In this document: positions 8,601 to 19,600 of the stretch, piece after piece
How the letters are laid out: each line of letters opens with the position of its first letter
Position numbering within the stretch: the stretch's first letter is position 1
Origin: a virus
Length of the DNA: 27,263 nt
Virus record (IMG/VR): IMGVR_UViG_3300013014_000107
Location: 1-27,263 of that record
Reading direction: 5' to 3' (one strand)
Made by a program: the position numbers and the translations under genes
The notes under the pieces: generated by a model
Databases searched by the model: none
What the model saw: only the letters and a program-made list of their open reading frames with translations
Told to the model about the DNA's origin: nothing

Positions 8601-10608
8601 AGTAACATTAATACCAAATCCAAACTATGTTGCAAGTGCAGAAGCTAAAATATTCACCATAACTGAAGAAATCTATTATGACGATGTTTACAGCAAAGAG
8701 AATGATGTATTAGCTTTATTTTGGCCACCAGATTCTCCAGGAGGAGGATCTGGACCAGACGGTTATCAAAGACAACCAGCAAATTATACCGAATTTATTA
8801 ATGGAAGAACAACATATTCTCATAGACACGATGGTAAAATTTATGCATCCTACGCAAGAGACGTAAATAAATTACAAGCAGATTTTAGAGTATCTTTACT
8901 AGATTACGCAAACCAAAAACAAAAATTATTATCTGGAGAAGCTAGAGACTACGCTAGGTTAGTTGTAGCTGGGAAATTAAATCAAGGACAATTTATTGAG
9001 ACCTTTGAATGGAGTGGTTTGAATAAGTATACAAATTCTAATACAATTGGATGGGAAATAGAAGTTGAACCAGTTTATACAGAACCTGTGGATATTAATA
9101 TTGTTTCAAAAAGTAGCATTGATTCAGTAACTGAAATATATGACGATTACTTGAGTTTGCCTAATACTGCTGGAATAATAACTACATTTGATTCTAGATT
9201 TTTTACAAGTATTCCTCAAAGATCATATGATGCAAGATTATTGAAAGTTAAAATCCCTTCTAATTATGATCCTTATTCTAAAACTTACAATGGAAATTGG
9301 GATGGTAATTTTAATCTAGGTTGGACAGATAATCCTGCTTGGTGCTTTTATGATTTAGTTACTAATGATCGATATGGATTAGGAAGATATATTGATCCAA
9401 ATCTAACAGATAAATGGACTCTATATGAAATATCTAGATATTGTGACGAGTTAGTAAGCGACTCTAAAGGCGGATTAGAACCAAGATTCACAGCTAATGT
9501 ATTAATTAGCACAAGAGAAGATGCTTATAAAGTCCTTAATGATATGGCTAGTATTTTTAGAGCAATCGTTTTTTATAGCGCTGGACTAATATTTACATCT
9601 CAAGACAGACCAAAAGAGCCTTTATACATCTTTAACAATAGCAACGTTAAAGAAGGAGAATTCACTTACAGTAACACAAGCAAAAGAGTCAGAAGAAATG
9701 TAGCTCTTGTAAGATACAATGACAAAGAAAATTTTTATAAACCAGCAGTTAAATACGTAGAAAGCAGAGAAGGTTTGATTCGATTTGGTATAAAAGAAAT
9801 TGAAGTTAGTGCTTTTGGTTGTACAAGTGAAGGTCAAGCTGCCAGACTAGGTAAATGGACTTTGTTATCAGAAAATTTAGAATCAGAATTAGTTAGTTTT
9901 GAAACAAGTTTACCTGCTATGTATTTAAAACCAGGAGACATAGTATATATTCAAGATCAAAATAGACAAAATAAAATTTTAGGTGGGCGAACTTATGAAT
10001 TAACTCGGGAATATGCTATTCTTGATATAAGATACGAAGACATTTCTGGGTTTTTACCTGCAATTAATGGTTGTAATTTTAATGTCCTGACACCTGCAGG
10101 AAATATTGAAATTGGAACAGAAACTGGAAATTTAATTTTAAGTAAAGCTCAAGATGAGTTTCAAGAACTTGAGCTTGGAACGAATGCGTCCGTGCTAAGA
10201 AGAAAACAAGTTCAAACAATAAAATATGAAACAGATTACACTGTGCAAAATCCAACTGATACTAGCGTATTTGGTTTGTATGTGACCATGCAAGATACTG
10301 GAAGTTTTCAAGGATATGCAAGAATAGATTTTGCAGGACAAAAGTTGGATAATGTACAGCATACTTTAATTCAAAATACAGTTTGGACGATAGAAATTAA
10401 TCCAGATAATTATGATTATAATAAAAGCCCGAGTGTTTTTGGTCTTAGTGATCCATCAGTTAAATATCCAGGTGCAGCTCTAGAGCCTTATATTGATAAA
10501 ACTCAACAATTTAGAATTCTAGACATAGAAGAATTAGAAGAGCATAGACATAAAATTACAGCTTTACAATATGATTTATCTAAATTTGAATTAGGAGATA
10601 CAGTTTAA
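5602..10608 (+). CDS. J: Tail tip / host-specificity protein core, lambda gpJ family
   Basis: The J core is clear. Residues about 760-786 contain LTNISVLDILGEGPIEG (lambda: LLSVIDAISEGPIEG). From about 1218 the pattern PSNYDPYSKTYNGNWDG, then NPAWCFYDLVTNDRYGLG, DKWTLYEISRYCDE, TSQDRP and AFGCTSEGQAARLG follows lambda J closely. The end (HKITALQYDLSKFE) equals the point in lambda where the core stops and fibronectin-like domains begin, so the distal part is missing here and probably lies in the next gene. Before the core is an extension of about 750 residues (lambda has about 20) with a CxxC near the N-terminus (Cys5, Cys8) and two cadherin/He_PIG-like Ig domains (about 223-316 and 335-412, the latter with LPEGLTFNSSSKTITGSP). 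It starts four bases after gpI. The ribosome-binding site is weak. Confidence 0.93.
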   Translation: MAKKCKDCDPNKYIEGLAWRGKNGMSFDGQTLYNDVGKPGVNNLTADVNDLVEAYNPIFSSGTTSTPLPPTSSSVSIEGIDRSRGFWFVWSFVNGLVMYGTPGVALNSSKITSAAITTTKYGSAFNFNVTLDQVASYLTYTNFGKLGDSSSADPLTFGATQSTTMPLTKRQINYVGYFTGIITSVLYGNKYVKVGDTTKLEEFKASKSLTIKSTDPFGNDPIYVNSAPTVHAFKGQSFSYVLTTNLPATQFNVDLFDSSTKNILANLGLTWNAITKTISGTVSSNLSSEMQTANLKFTIGGPGFDAGNRIDFNLIVLYGDYNSAITLPTISAKTFNEQVNTSVGNLSLAGLNNKHTVIGISNLPEGLTFNSSSKTITGSPKHAGTFYAYASCSNARGSSSKVTLTFNFSAYEFSNKNSNSVYPSKLNLPSWNYDIIKNNKITLTLGTVGDEIIRFKKINKNEFETIRKDGEPKEISYIGKNVPSTTFTPGQGVDAESCFWMSLTDPDKKKNEVEVKVTGDYSLGYSQSGTQDELGNLCYSPSTSSSGPASTPFSETLSVKTTNTAKSGLSANPEENIPTITISPTQVQHQVVFLTGTEDIWPPTLPLPAGTLEKTSTTAKERLSNGDLKYPNGIPSQNGKTYPFYVKFVDTCAFNSVYSLFYMYFATYTIGKGDVYSCLFTKWVDMSRTERSQYQGAYHKEFGWGNWRFGKYVSYYENFALESAVVPKNCGTLVARAGADIKIDSYGYRYGNTLKESKDIGITSLTNISVLDILGEGPIEGIVDYEIIPNPGYAKGDIGYKNGVKLVKYAGDHPQVRSIYWNEIPLADNSYPLNGSFNFEFVRMSYDYADCAPRHTNLTELENIKLEEPFYSRKINNGLYVNKLVLKQDGPETILSRGVKLPRRLTSTKVVGTKLFGKREFQDGTSRTYKKSITILTKNLYGLRLSLKILSLFRSIVDLTIWDTADQAAANSVSGRTDRLDMEFNLYLKRIDYTPSKGKEVTLIPNPNYVASAEAKIFTITEEIYYDDVYSKENDVLALFWPPDSPGGGSGPDGYQRQPANYTEFINGRTTYSHRHDGKIYASYARDVNKLQADFRVSLLDYANQKQKLLSGEARDYARLVVAGKLNQGQFIETFEWSGLNKYTNSNTIGWEIEVEPVYTEPVDINIVSKSSIDSVTEIYDDYLSLPNTAGIITTFDSRFFTSIPQRSYDARLLKVKIPSNYDPYSKTYNGNWDGNFNLGWTDNPAWCFYDLVTNDRYGLGRYIDPNLTDKWTLYEISRYCDELVSDSKGGLEPRFTANVLISTREDAYKVLNDMASIFRAIVFYSAGLIFTSQDRPKEPLYIFNNSNVKEGEFTYSNTSKRVRRNVALVRYNDKENFYKPAVKYVESREGLIRFGIKEIEVSAFGCTSEGQAARLGKWTLLSENLESELVSFETSLPAMYLKPGDIVYIQDQNRQNKILGGRTYELTREYAILDIRYEDISGFLPAINGCNFNVLTPAGNIEIGTETGNLILSKAQDEFQELELGTNASVLRRKQVQTIKYETDYTVQNPTDTSVFGLYVTMQDTGSFQGYARIDFAGQKLDNVQHTLIQNTVWTIEINPDNYDYNKSPSVFGLSDPSVKYPGAALEPYIDKTQQFRILDIEELEEHRHKITALQYDLSKFELGDTV

Positions 10609-13600
10609 TGAATCATCCAAATACATTGCCTTCAGTAGAAATAGATATAGTTAATATAACTAAAAACACTAAAGGATTTAAAGTCTTAATAAATCCAATA
10701 GATAATACAGAGAATATAGAATACTATAATATATATCTTAGTGATTATAGATATGATATTGAGCCAGATAGTAATAGTAATAACTTCTTAATCAAACAAT
10801 TACCTTTTTCTGAACTAGCTCAATCTTTTTATTATATCCCAGATGGAACAGGGCTATATTATTTGACAGTATTTTGTAAAAATAATTTTGGTTTAGAATC
10901 ATCTGGAATATTATTTACTGGAGTCATACCATCTCAAAGACCAATCAAAGAAGTTAGTATTGTAAATTGTAATTACTATACTAGTGGTCAAATGCAACCT
11001 ACGGCTGATCTTAATAGCGCCGTTATAAAAGAGCCTTACGCTTTATTAGGATATCAATTAAACTATTCTTCTAAAGCAGAGCAAGACTATGTCGATAATC
11101 AAGGTTTTAATTACAAAGATTTTAGTAACTCGTTTCGAAATAAGCAAATAAAAATTAATAGCAGAGTCATTCCAGCGATTGAGAATAATAGTGGTATTCT
11201 CTTTGACCAAACTCTTCTTAGAAATACATCTAATGATATTCTTAATAGTTCTTATCCAGGTACTTCTATAAATAAAAATGCTTTTAGCAATGATCGATTA
11301 TATATACAAGATATTGATATTAATTCATCTGCAGATTATCCTTCTCTTCCTCCTGCAAATAATAGATACTTTATTTTTGATTTTGTCACTAATTACCAAG
11401 GGTTTTCTATTAAAAATCAAAAATATCAAGAAGGTGAATTTGACGATAATGTAATATTATTTAATCCAGAAGTAGATACTGAGGAATCATTTTCACAAAA
11501 ACTGTTAAGTTTGACTGGTGAATCTGGCATAAGACCCACAAGTTATGTTAATGTTTATGATCCAGGACATTACAGTTCTTATTATATAGTAACCGAGGCT
11601 ATTGATGAAGATGGGTTTTCATCAGCTGGCGGAAATATTAATAATCCTTCAGATCAAGAAAGATACACAAATCAAGATGGATTTAAAATTACAAAAATTG
11701 ATCATAATTTTATACCTAAAAGTCAAATCACTAGCATGTTTAAAAACTATAAAAGAGGCGAAGACAATAAAATTACATTTGAAATCAAAGGAGATCTTCC
11801 ATTTACTATAGGATTAGACTCTGTAATTATTATTCCTCAAAAATATCAAGAGAATATTAACAACGAACAGAGTAAAAATTATCAAGATGATTACATCTTT
11901 TTAAGGAAATTAGATGAAATAGATAGTAATTCGGAAAAGAACTATTCGGTAGAATTAGTAGACGCTCAAAATGAAATAAAATATAGAATTACAACATACT
12001 TGAGTTCAGATAGCCAACTACTTAAAGATAATATATTTTCTGCAAAATTGTATTATTTAAACGCATTACAAGCTCACGCTTTAAGCCTTCATTTAGATGC
12101 CGTAGATTATAGTATAGATGGACTACTGAATTACATTAGTAACACAGAGATTATAGATAAGTATATTGTTCTTAATAAATTTATAAAAGAAAATAAAAAT
12201 TATACATCAACAATAGCAGCCAGTTATCAAGGATTAGTTTATTTCTTTACTCCAGAGAGTTTTCCTTATATTGCTTGGCCAAATCAAAGTTATAGAAATA
12301 CTTATTTAAATAAAGGCGGAGCAAGTATGCTAGATTTTGAATATGATGGAGTAGCATCTGGACCACAATTCTTTGATTATTTTCCTTTGGCAAATGCTCA
12401 GATAAATAATACTTTTCCAAATGATATTAAATATAAAAGCACATATAGATGCTTAGACTCTTATAAATACGCTAGTGATAAGATCTTTGATTTTCCTACT
12501 CCAGAAAATATTCCTTCTTCTGGAATAAATGGTAGCCTAACTTATTTAGGAGCTTATGATCCAGGCAATATTGGAGATGTAGAATCACCAAACACTGCAG
12601 ATTTCAAAAGCATAAATTATGATTTGAATTATTTTAAAGCTAAAAATATTTTATCTGTTAAATTTATCAGCGCAGGAATACAAAAAGAAGATGCTTATGC
12701 TATTATAGAATTTATATTAGATATTCCAGATGCAGAAGACTTTATAATTCAAGGAATATCTGGAACAGATACAGTATTAGAAAAAGGTATCAAAGAAATT
12801 GATGGAGTCAATTATCACTACTTTGTTGCTAAATTCGTGTCATCTTGCGGAATAGATAATGATCCTGTTTTAAATGGAGTTAATATAGATCAAAAATCTA
12901 TAGTAGATTCTAAGAAAATGATATCATTTTTAGTTTATCCAACTCAATTTAAGATAGTAGAAGACCAAGATGATAAGCCATTTTTCGGAGATTTTTATGT
13001 TCTAGCTACAAACGCATCTATTAATCAATTCAGTATTTTAAAAGAATGTATTTATACAAAATTGACTAATGATACAGATTGCGTTAGAGGATGCTGTGTT
13101 GAACTTGGAGATCCCACTAGATTAAGAGCTCCATATAAACAATTCTATGTATTATCAAATTTTGCTGCAAATCAAATTGAAAATAATTATCCTGTTGGTA
13201 AACTAGATGGAACAACAGGTAATATTCTTGGTTCTCTTGCTTGGAGATATAAAGGCTTAGATTACAGTGAGTCAATTCATCAAATAAAATATAAGAAACC
13301 AACTATATCTAATAATACTTTAAATTTTGGAATCATATGTTATCCAGAGCATAATGTGTCTTTAAATAAAGTCTTTATATATATGAAGAAACCAGATGAT
13401 ATAAACAATATATCATGGAGTAGTTCAGATTTAATTGATAGCTATGTATTTGATGAAATTGTTAAAGGCTATTCGATATATTTAGATGTTCCAAATTTTT
13501 CGTTTTCTAAACGAGGCACTCAATTATTTAATAAAATTAAAAAAGATTATGAATCTTGGATTAACAATGGTAACACTTTTGCAGTGAAGATTCTATTAAT

Positions 13601-13661
13601 TGATAAAAGCGGAGACACACTATCTCAAACATTCTCGTTTGTTAATGATCAAAATATTTAA
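10608..13661 (+). CDS. Probable detached distal part of J: fibronectin-like tip / receptor-contact protein
   Basis: The ATG shares one base with the J stop (TAATG), the arrangement for translational coupling. The N-terminal 110 residues look like a fibronectin type III domain (IEYYNIYLSD ... GLYYLTVFCKNNFG), the domain type that follows the core in lambda J. A second such stretch is near 322-343 (SYYIVTEAIDEDGFSS). The rest of the 1017 residues is Asn/Tyr/Ser-rich, probably beta-structured, and has a CVRGCC cysteine cluster near 825-830. I do not recognise a known receptor-binding fold. Role as the receptor-contacting end of the tip is inferred from position and from the missing J tail. It ends sharing a TTAA with the convergent tape measure gene. 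Confidence 0.75.
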   Translation: MNHPNTLPSVEIDIVNITKNTKGFKVLINPIDNTENIEYYNIYLSDYRYDIEPDSNSNNFLIKQLPFSELAQSFYYIPDGTGLYYLTVFCKNNFGLESSGILFTGVIPSQRPIKEVSIVNCNYYTSGQMQPTADLNSAVIKEPYALLGYQLNYSSKAEQDYVDNQGFNYKDFSNSFRNKQIKINSRVIPAIENNSGILFDQTLLRNTSNDILNSSYPGTSINKNAFSNDRLYIQDIDINSSADYPSLPPANNRYFIFDFVTNYQGFSIKNQKYQEGEFDDNVILFNPEVDTEESFSQKLLSLTGESGIRPTSYVNVYDPGHYSSYYIVTEAIDEDGFSSAGGNINNPSDQERYTNQDGFKITKIDHNFIPKSQITSMFKNYKRGEDNKITFEIKGDLPFTIGLDSVIIIPQKYQENINNEQSKNYQDDYIFLRKLDEIDSNSEKNYSVELVDAQNEIKYRITTYLSSDSQLLKDNIFSAKLYYLNALQAHALSLHLDAVDYSIDGLLNYISNTEIIDKYIVLNKFIKENKNYTSTIAASYQGLVYFFTPESFPYIAWPNQSYRNTYLNKGGASMLDFEYDGVASGPQFFDYFPLANAQINNTFPNDIKYKSTYRCLDSYKYASDKIFDFPTPENIPSSGINGSLTYLGAYDPGNIGDVESPNTADFKSINYDLNYFKAKNILSVKFISAGIQKEDAYAIIEFILDIPDAEDFIIQGISGTDTVLEKGIKEIDGVNYHYFVAKFVSSCGIDNDPVLNGVNIDQKSIVDSKKMISFLVYPTQFKIVEDQDDKPFFGDFYVLATNASINQFSILKECIYTKLTNDTDCVRGCCVELGDPTRLRAPYKQFYVLSNFAANQIENNYPVGKLDGTTGNILGSLAWRYKGLDYSESIHQIKYKKPTISNNTLNFGIICYPEHNVSLNKVFIYMKKPDDINNISWSSSDLIDSYVFDEIVKGYSIYLDVPNFSFSKRGTQLFNKIKKDYESWINNGNTFAVKILLIDKSGDTLSQTFSFVNDQNI

Positions 13662-16600
13662 CGACCCATATCTCGACCCTTTGATCCTCCGTACAATACT
13701 CCTCCTGGTCGTTGTTCTTCTACTATAGTTTTTAGTACTTGCTGTCTTAATAGTTCGGCTAATATTCTTGATTTCTCCATAGTCTTCTTGAACTTCTCTT
13801 GATCTGTTTCTTCTTTGGATCCTCCGCCGCTTTGATCTTCTTCTTTTTTAGAGTCAGTTGTTTTGCCATTTTGATCAACATTAACATTGATGCTAATATT
13901 ATTTGTTACTCCAGAAGAAGATGAGTCAGAAGATTCTGATTCTCCATTTGTTTTCATTTTGGAATCTTTATTCTGCTCTTCGATTCCTTTATTTAATTGT
14001 TCTAATGATTTAACTAACTTTGTGATAGAATCTACAAATTGACCTCTGGAATTATCTTGTTGATTGCTTCCTCCACCTACGACTGAAGGTAAACCTGTTC
14101 CAACTGGTCCACCTTCTGCAAAGCCTTGAGGTTTGCCTCGATTTAGACTATTGAAAAATGGTTCGCCCATTCGGTCTACTACATCTTTTCTGATAACATA
14201 TTCTCCACCCATAAGCATAGCTGGCACATCATCTTTAGTGGAAGTTCCGCCATATATCATTCCTCCAGCTGCTCTGCTAGCCCAGCTTGGAGTAATGCCT
14301 AGTCTGCTTCCTGTTGAGAAATAATTACTAAATGCATTTCCTGTGGAACTAAATCCAGATTGATATCCTGATCCACCAAATCCACCAAAATTCTGACTAC
14401 CAAATGCAAATGGGCTATATGTATTAGGTGTCATTGGAAATTTAAATGAGTTTAAAGAAGACATTGACGAATATGGATCTGCGCCAATATATTTTAGATA
14501 ATTATTGAAACCTTTTTCTCCAAATGAAGAGTATCTATTCTTTGAATCATTACCGTAAAATGAAGAGAATTTAGAGCTTAATCTACCATAATCACCTTTA
14601 TTTTTCATATCATAAAGACTACCAACACTTTGATAAAGGCTTTGTTTATTTTCAGAAGCCATATCTGCTAAATTTTGGAAGAATGGTAATATTTGCTCTG
14701 CAGATTGTTTGTTTGGATTAAGTAAATCTTGAGGAAGTAGATTTTCTGGGATTGTGTTTGCTGCTTTTGTTTTTGGACCTTCTCCCATAGGGAAACTCAT
14801 TTTTGTTTGATAACCAGCATCAGGATTAAATATGCTTTTATCATATAAATTTCCACCCAAATCATATAATGCATCATAACCCTTACCAGCTAGATTTTTC
14901 ATTCCACCTAAACTAGCCATTAATGCCCCACCAATTCCACCTGCTCCACCACCAATTGCTGGCATTTTCATTCCACCAGAAGAGGTTTTATTTGTAGCAG
15001 CGCCTTGAGGCATATTAAATGGACTAGGATTAAACGTGCTAGGATCAAAACTTGCAGATTTAGCAGTAAAATCTGGGACATCTGAACTATACATAATCGG
15101 ACTTTTTGTCGCGAAAGGTCCAGTGGTATTTGTACCTGCTAAATTTGCTTTTGGTAAAGGCATATCCTTCATATATTGATCATATGCTGCGTAAAATTTT
15201 TCATCTAAAGGTTTTTTAACAAGATCATTAGTATTTCTAGACGGAAGATTAAGTCCAGCTATAATTGGATTGACCTTTGGTCGTACGTTTTCAGCAAGCA
15301 TTGTCTTTTCAGAGAATGGTCTAAGACCTCCAGGTTCTGATTGAGCAATCAAACCATTTTCTGAAAGTTTATTTAAAAGATTTTGACCATATCGGACACG
15401 AATACTTGAATAATCTCCTGTCTTTAACATTTTAGATAGTTCTGCTTGATCTTCTGGACAAAACGTACCTACACATCCTGCTGTTCCTATCCCACCCCCA
15501 TAATTTGGATCATCTGGATGAAGTCTTATTTCTCCTCGGAATCTATTAGCATAAGGATCCCACATGAAATCGTTGTTTTTTACTAAATTCTTCCACTCAC
15601 TTCTACTAGTACCAATCGGAAGATATTTCTCTTCTATTTTTGATAAAGCTGATTTATCATAATTATCTTTATTTTTCACATCCATACTATATCCAACACC
15701 CCCACTATACATTCCTCCACCTAGAGCATTTTTGCTTCTTGATCTAAAATTATCTAAATTAAATTCTCCTTGCGGAGTTGGAAAAGCAGAACCTCCTCCA
15801 CTATTTACTGGAATAGATTTTATTAGTTTTCCTTGAGCATTATAAAAATTAGCTGAACCTTGAATCATTTTTCCTTTACCAGACGATTTATCAAACTCTA
15901 CTTGTACATATCCACCTTCCTCAAAATTTTGAATTCTTTTTACTCTTCCGCCTTTTGCATATCCATTTTGATATCCAAATGGATTGGAATTTTGATTTAA
16001 GAAATCATAAACAAGATTTCCTCGACCAGGAGCAATAGGAGCAGTTGGAGAAGCAAAATTCATTAGATAATCTTGTTTTGTTTGAGTTTGAGTTTGAAAT
16101 CCTGCTGGAGAACCTAAACCTACTCCATATTGAAATCCTCCAATACTAGAAGTTGGTTGACCAAAATTCATTCCGCCAAATCCTGCGCCTGTAAATCCAG
16201 ATTGTCCACCAAATTGAGGGAATAATTGAGATTGTCTTTTAGAGAATGGATCGCCATAACCAGAGAATTGATTTCCCTCAATTGAATCAGATATGCTTTT
16301 TTTAATTTGTTCTAATTGGTAAGCAGATTGAGTACCCATTGATGTAGACATACCTTTGCCATAAGAAGCCGCTTGTTGACCTTGCGAAAATATGTTTCCA
16401 AGACCTGAAAGGAGTGAACCCCCGATTCCGCCTCCACCACCTCCACCACCTCCACCACCCATAAATGATTGGAGACCACCTCCTAAAAATCCACCACCAG
16501 AAAGTCCACCAAAAAGTGACATTCCTGCGCTCATCAATCCACCAATAAGCATTTGACTTCTTTGACTATTGTAAGCAGACATTCTTCTGCTATTTTCTTC

Positions 16601-19600
16601 ATCAGCGGCTCTTTGAGCTTCTTTTCTTTGTTGTTCTACTTGATAATATTGTTCATTGTATCCTGTTTTGAAATTAGATACTTGCTCTTGGTATCCTTGC
16701 ATTTCAAGAAATCTTTGATTTCTCAGAGCGTTCATTGGATTACCTTCATCCATAAGAGCTCTGCTACTTAACATATCTGATATATTAAATTTGCCAGTAA
16801 GAGCTGGAATATTAGCTAATTCACTTGGAGCATTGACTGTGGTTTTAAAAGCTTCTGGAGTATAATTCTCAGTTAATTTCTCTCCTTTAGATCCAAAAAA
16901 GTCATAAGAATTTGAAAGAGAAGAATTAATTGATCCTCCACTAGCGTATCCTTTAACCATTCCTCCACTATTCAACATATCTAACGTACCCTTACCATAT
17001 TTATTAACAGCACTTTTTCTTAAAACATATTCTCCATCTGTGAGCATTGCAGGAACATCATCTCTAACTCCACTTCCACCTTCTACATGACCACCAGCAC
17101 TATATTTGCGGATTATTCCACCTTGAGCTTTGCCACCTCCAAATAATCCTAAAATAGATCCAAGAATTCCACCACCATTTTGTCCACTGCTAGAGCCATA
17201 TCCTCCTCCACCAGTAACTCCACCAATAATACTTCTCATTCCAATACTAAATTGTTCTTTAATAATTTGTTGAGATATACTCAACAACATGCTTCTCATA
17301 GCATCATCTGCGGTTTTTGTTCCATCAAGAAATGCTCCAAATGCATCTTCAAAACCAGTTTGCATATTTTCAGCTAGATTACCAAAAGATTTATTTATTT
17401 TATCTGCTGTTGTTGCAGCGTTATCACCAAACTTATCAAAGAAAGATGTAAGAGGATCAAATCCTTCCGCTAACTTTCCTTGTTTTAATTGTCCTTCTAG
17501 GATCCCTTGACGAGCAGATGCTCTCTCTCCAGAGAACATATTTTTCGCATTTTGTTCAAATGAAACCTTATCAAATATAAGTTTTAATCTTTCTGTGGCT
17601 TGTGATAATGTTATTGTTTTGTTGATTAGATCTTTTTGTATATTTGCGGCTTCTTCATTGTATTGACTAAATTTTTGAACATTTTCTGAGCTATATCCAA
17701 CTTCTTGCATTAATTGTGAGAATTGACTTTTAGCACTTTCTCCAAAAGCTTGACCTCTTGATATATTGGCCTGTTCTCCAAGAGAACTATAATCTATTCC
17801 ACCTAAAGCTTGAGCACTAATTGGAGTTTGGCCTCCAAAAGCTCTACCATAAGCTTCAATATCTGTAATCTTTCTTTGTCCTCCGATAAGTTTTTGATTC
17901 TCGTTAGCTATCTCTTTTTGAATTGTTTCAGCTTGCATTTTAGCATCACGGAAAGCTTGGATGATAGGATCTGCGAATCCAGATTTAGTTAAATCATTTA
18001 AATTTTCTGCAACGATTGTCGCATATGTTCCATTTGCAGTATATGCTTCTACCACTTTTTTAATTCCGTCTAGTCCTTTTGCATCTTTCAATTCAGCTTG
18101 GAGTTTACTTATTTCTTCAGAACTTAGAGGTCCATTTTTACCAAAATTAGCAAAGAGTTGATCTAATTGATTTGCTCCAGCTCGTATTTGATCGTCATAT
18201 TGGTGTTTTTTACCACCCTTTAATCCTTTGATATTTTCTGCTCTCATAGCAGCTTCATCATATGCACCAACCTGTCCTGGTATACCAGCTTCTACTGCTT
18301 GAGCATTAGATGCAGCTCCAATTAATTTTTGCAAAAACGTTGGTCCAGCAGTATCGTTCAATTTTTGATTATTAGTATATAAATTCGCAGATGCAGCAAG
18401 ACCTTTAGATTCTTTTTGAGCTTCTGTTTGTAATTGTATGATTTTCTGTCTTAACTCTGCCGTGTCTCCGATTTTTGTATAAAGATCTGTGATCTGTTTG
18501 CCCGCTCCTGGTAATACTTGATCTAGTTGAGCTATACTTTTAGCAAAATCTTCTTCTGCTTTGACTCTTAATTGAACTCTTGTTTGAGCGCTTAGATCTG
18601 CTCTGCCCTCTATTGAACTTAAAGTTTCCAATGAAACAGACATAGTCTGACTTGCAGCTGAAACATTATTAAATTTTTCTGTTGCAACTTCTAATCTTCT
18701 TGCAACATCTGGCATGATATCATTTAATTTTTGAAATACATCATAAATTCCCATTGCTAAACCAGCACCACCTCCAATAGCTGCTCCGATTGGTCCACCA
18801 ACAGAAAATCCTAATCCAGCATAAGAAGCTGCTGTACCAAGTCCAGATACTCCAGCTTTAGTAGCTCTTCCTCCAGCAGTATTTTCATTTCCAATAAATT
18901 GAGCAGCTGTATCTGCTAATAATGGTGCACCTAATGCAAGTCCTGCTCCATATCTTGATCCAAATCTTCCTAATGCTCCTCCAAAACCACCAGATATTTT
19001 TCCTCCTTGGTCTCTTGCAAATACTCCCATTTGACTATTCATTAATCTTTTTTGTTTATTTTCTTCAGATAATAATTGTCGTTGTTCATTTTTAAGATAA
19101 TTAATCTTTGTTTGATCTTTAATTTCTTTTGCTTCTTCTGCTTTAAGCAAATCTTGTGCGGCTCTTCTATCTCTTAAAATTGTATCTAATTTACCTCTTT
19201 CTAGTTCTGACTCTGCTCCTGCAGCTCCGCCAGATCCACCCATACTTTGCATAATATAAAATAAACTCATTGGATCAAAGCCTGCAAAATTTGGTATAAA
19301 TCCTGCAGACATACTGCTTTGCATCTTTTTGGAATTTTGAACTGCATTACCTATTCCTTCTGGATGATCTCTCATTACTGCTGCAAAGTTTGGTTGAGTT
19401 TCGCCATCTCGAACATACAATCCAAGTCCAGGTTTAAAATCTAAAACTCCTCTTCCACCCATTTTCTTTTCAGTTTTTAAAGCTCTATCTATTGGAGAGA
19501 AGTTTGGGATAAATCCTTGATTTTTAAATTTACCTGATCTTACATATGCAGCTTCTGCACCAGAAAGTTTTTCATATCCTTCTTTAGTGAATTCTTTTTG

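Noticed and set aside
10234-10240. Another ATTACAC (GTGTAAT on the minus strand) inside gpJ
   Set aside because: It lies within coding sequence, with no start codon placed 20-31 bases downstream on that strand; about six chance copies are expected in the window.
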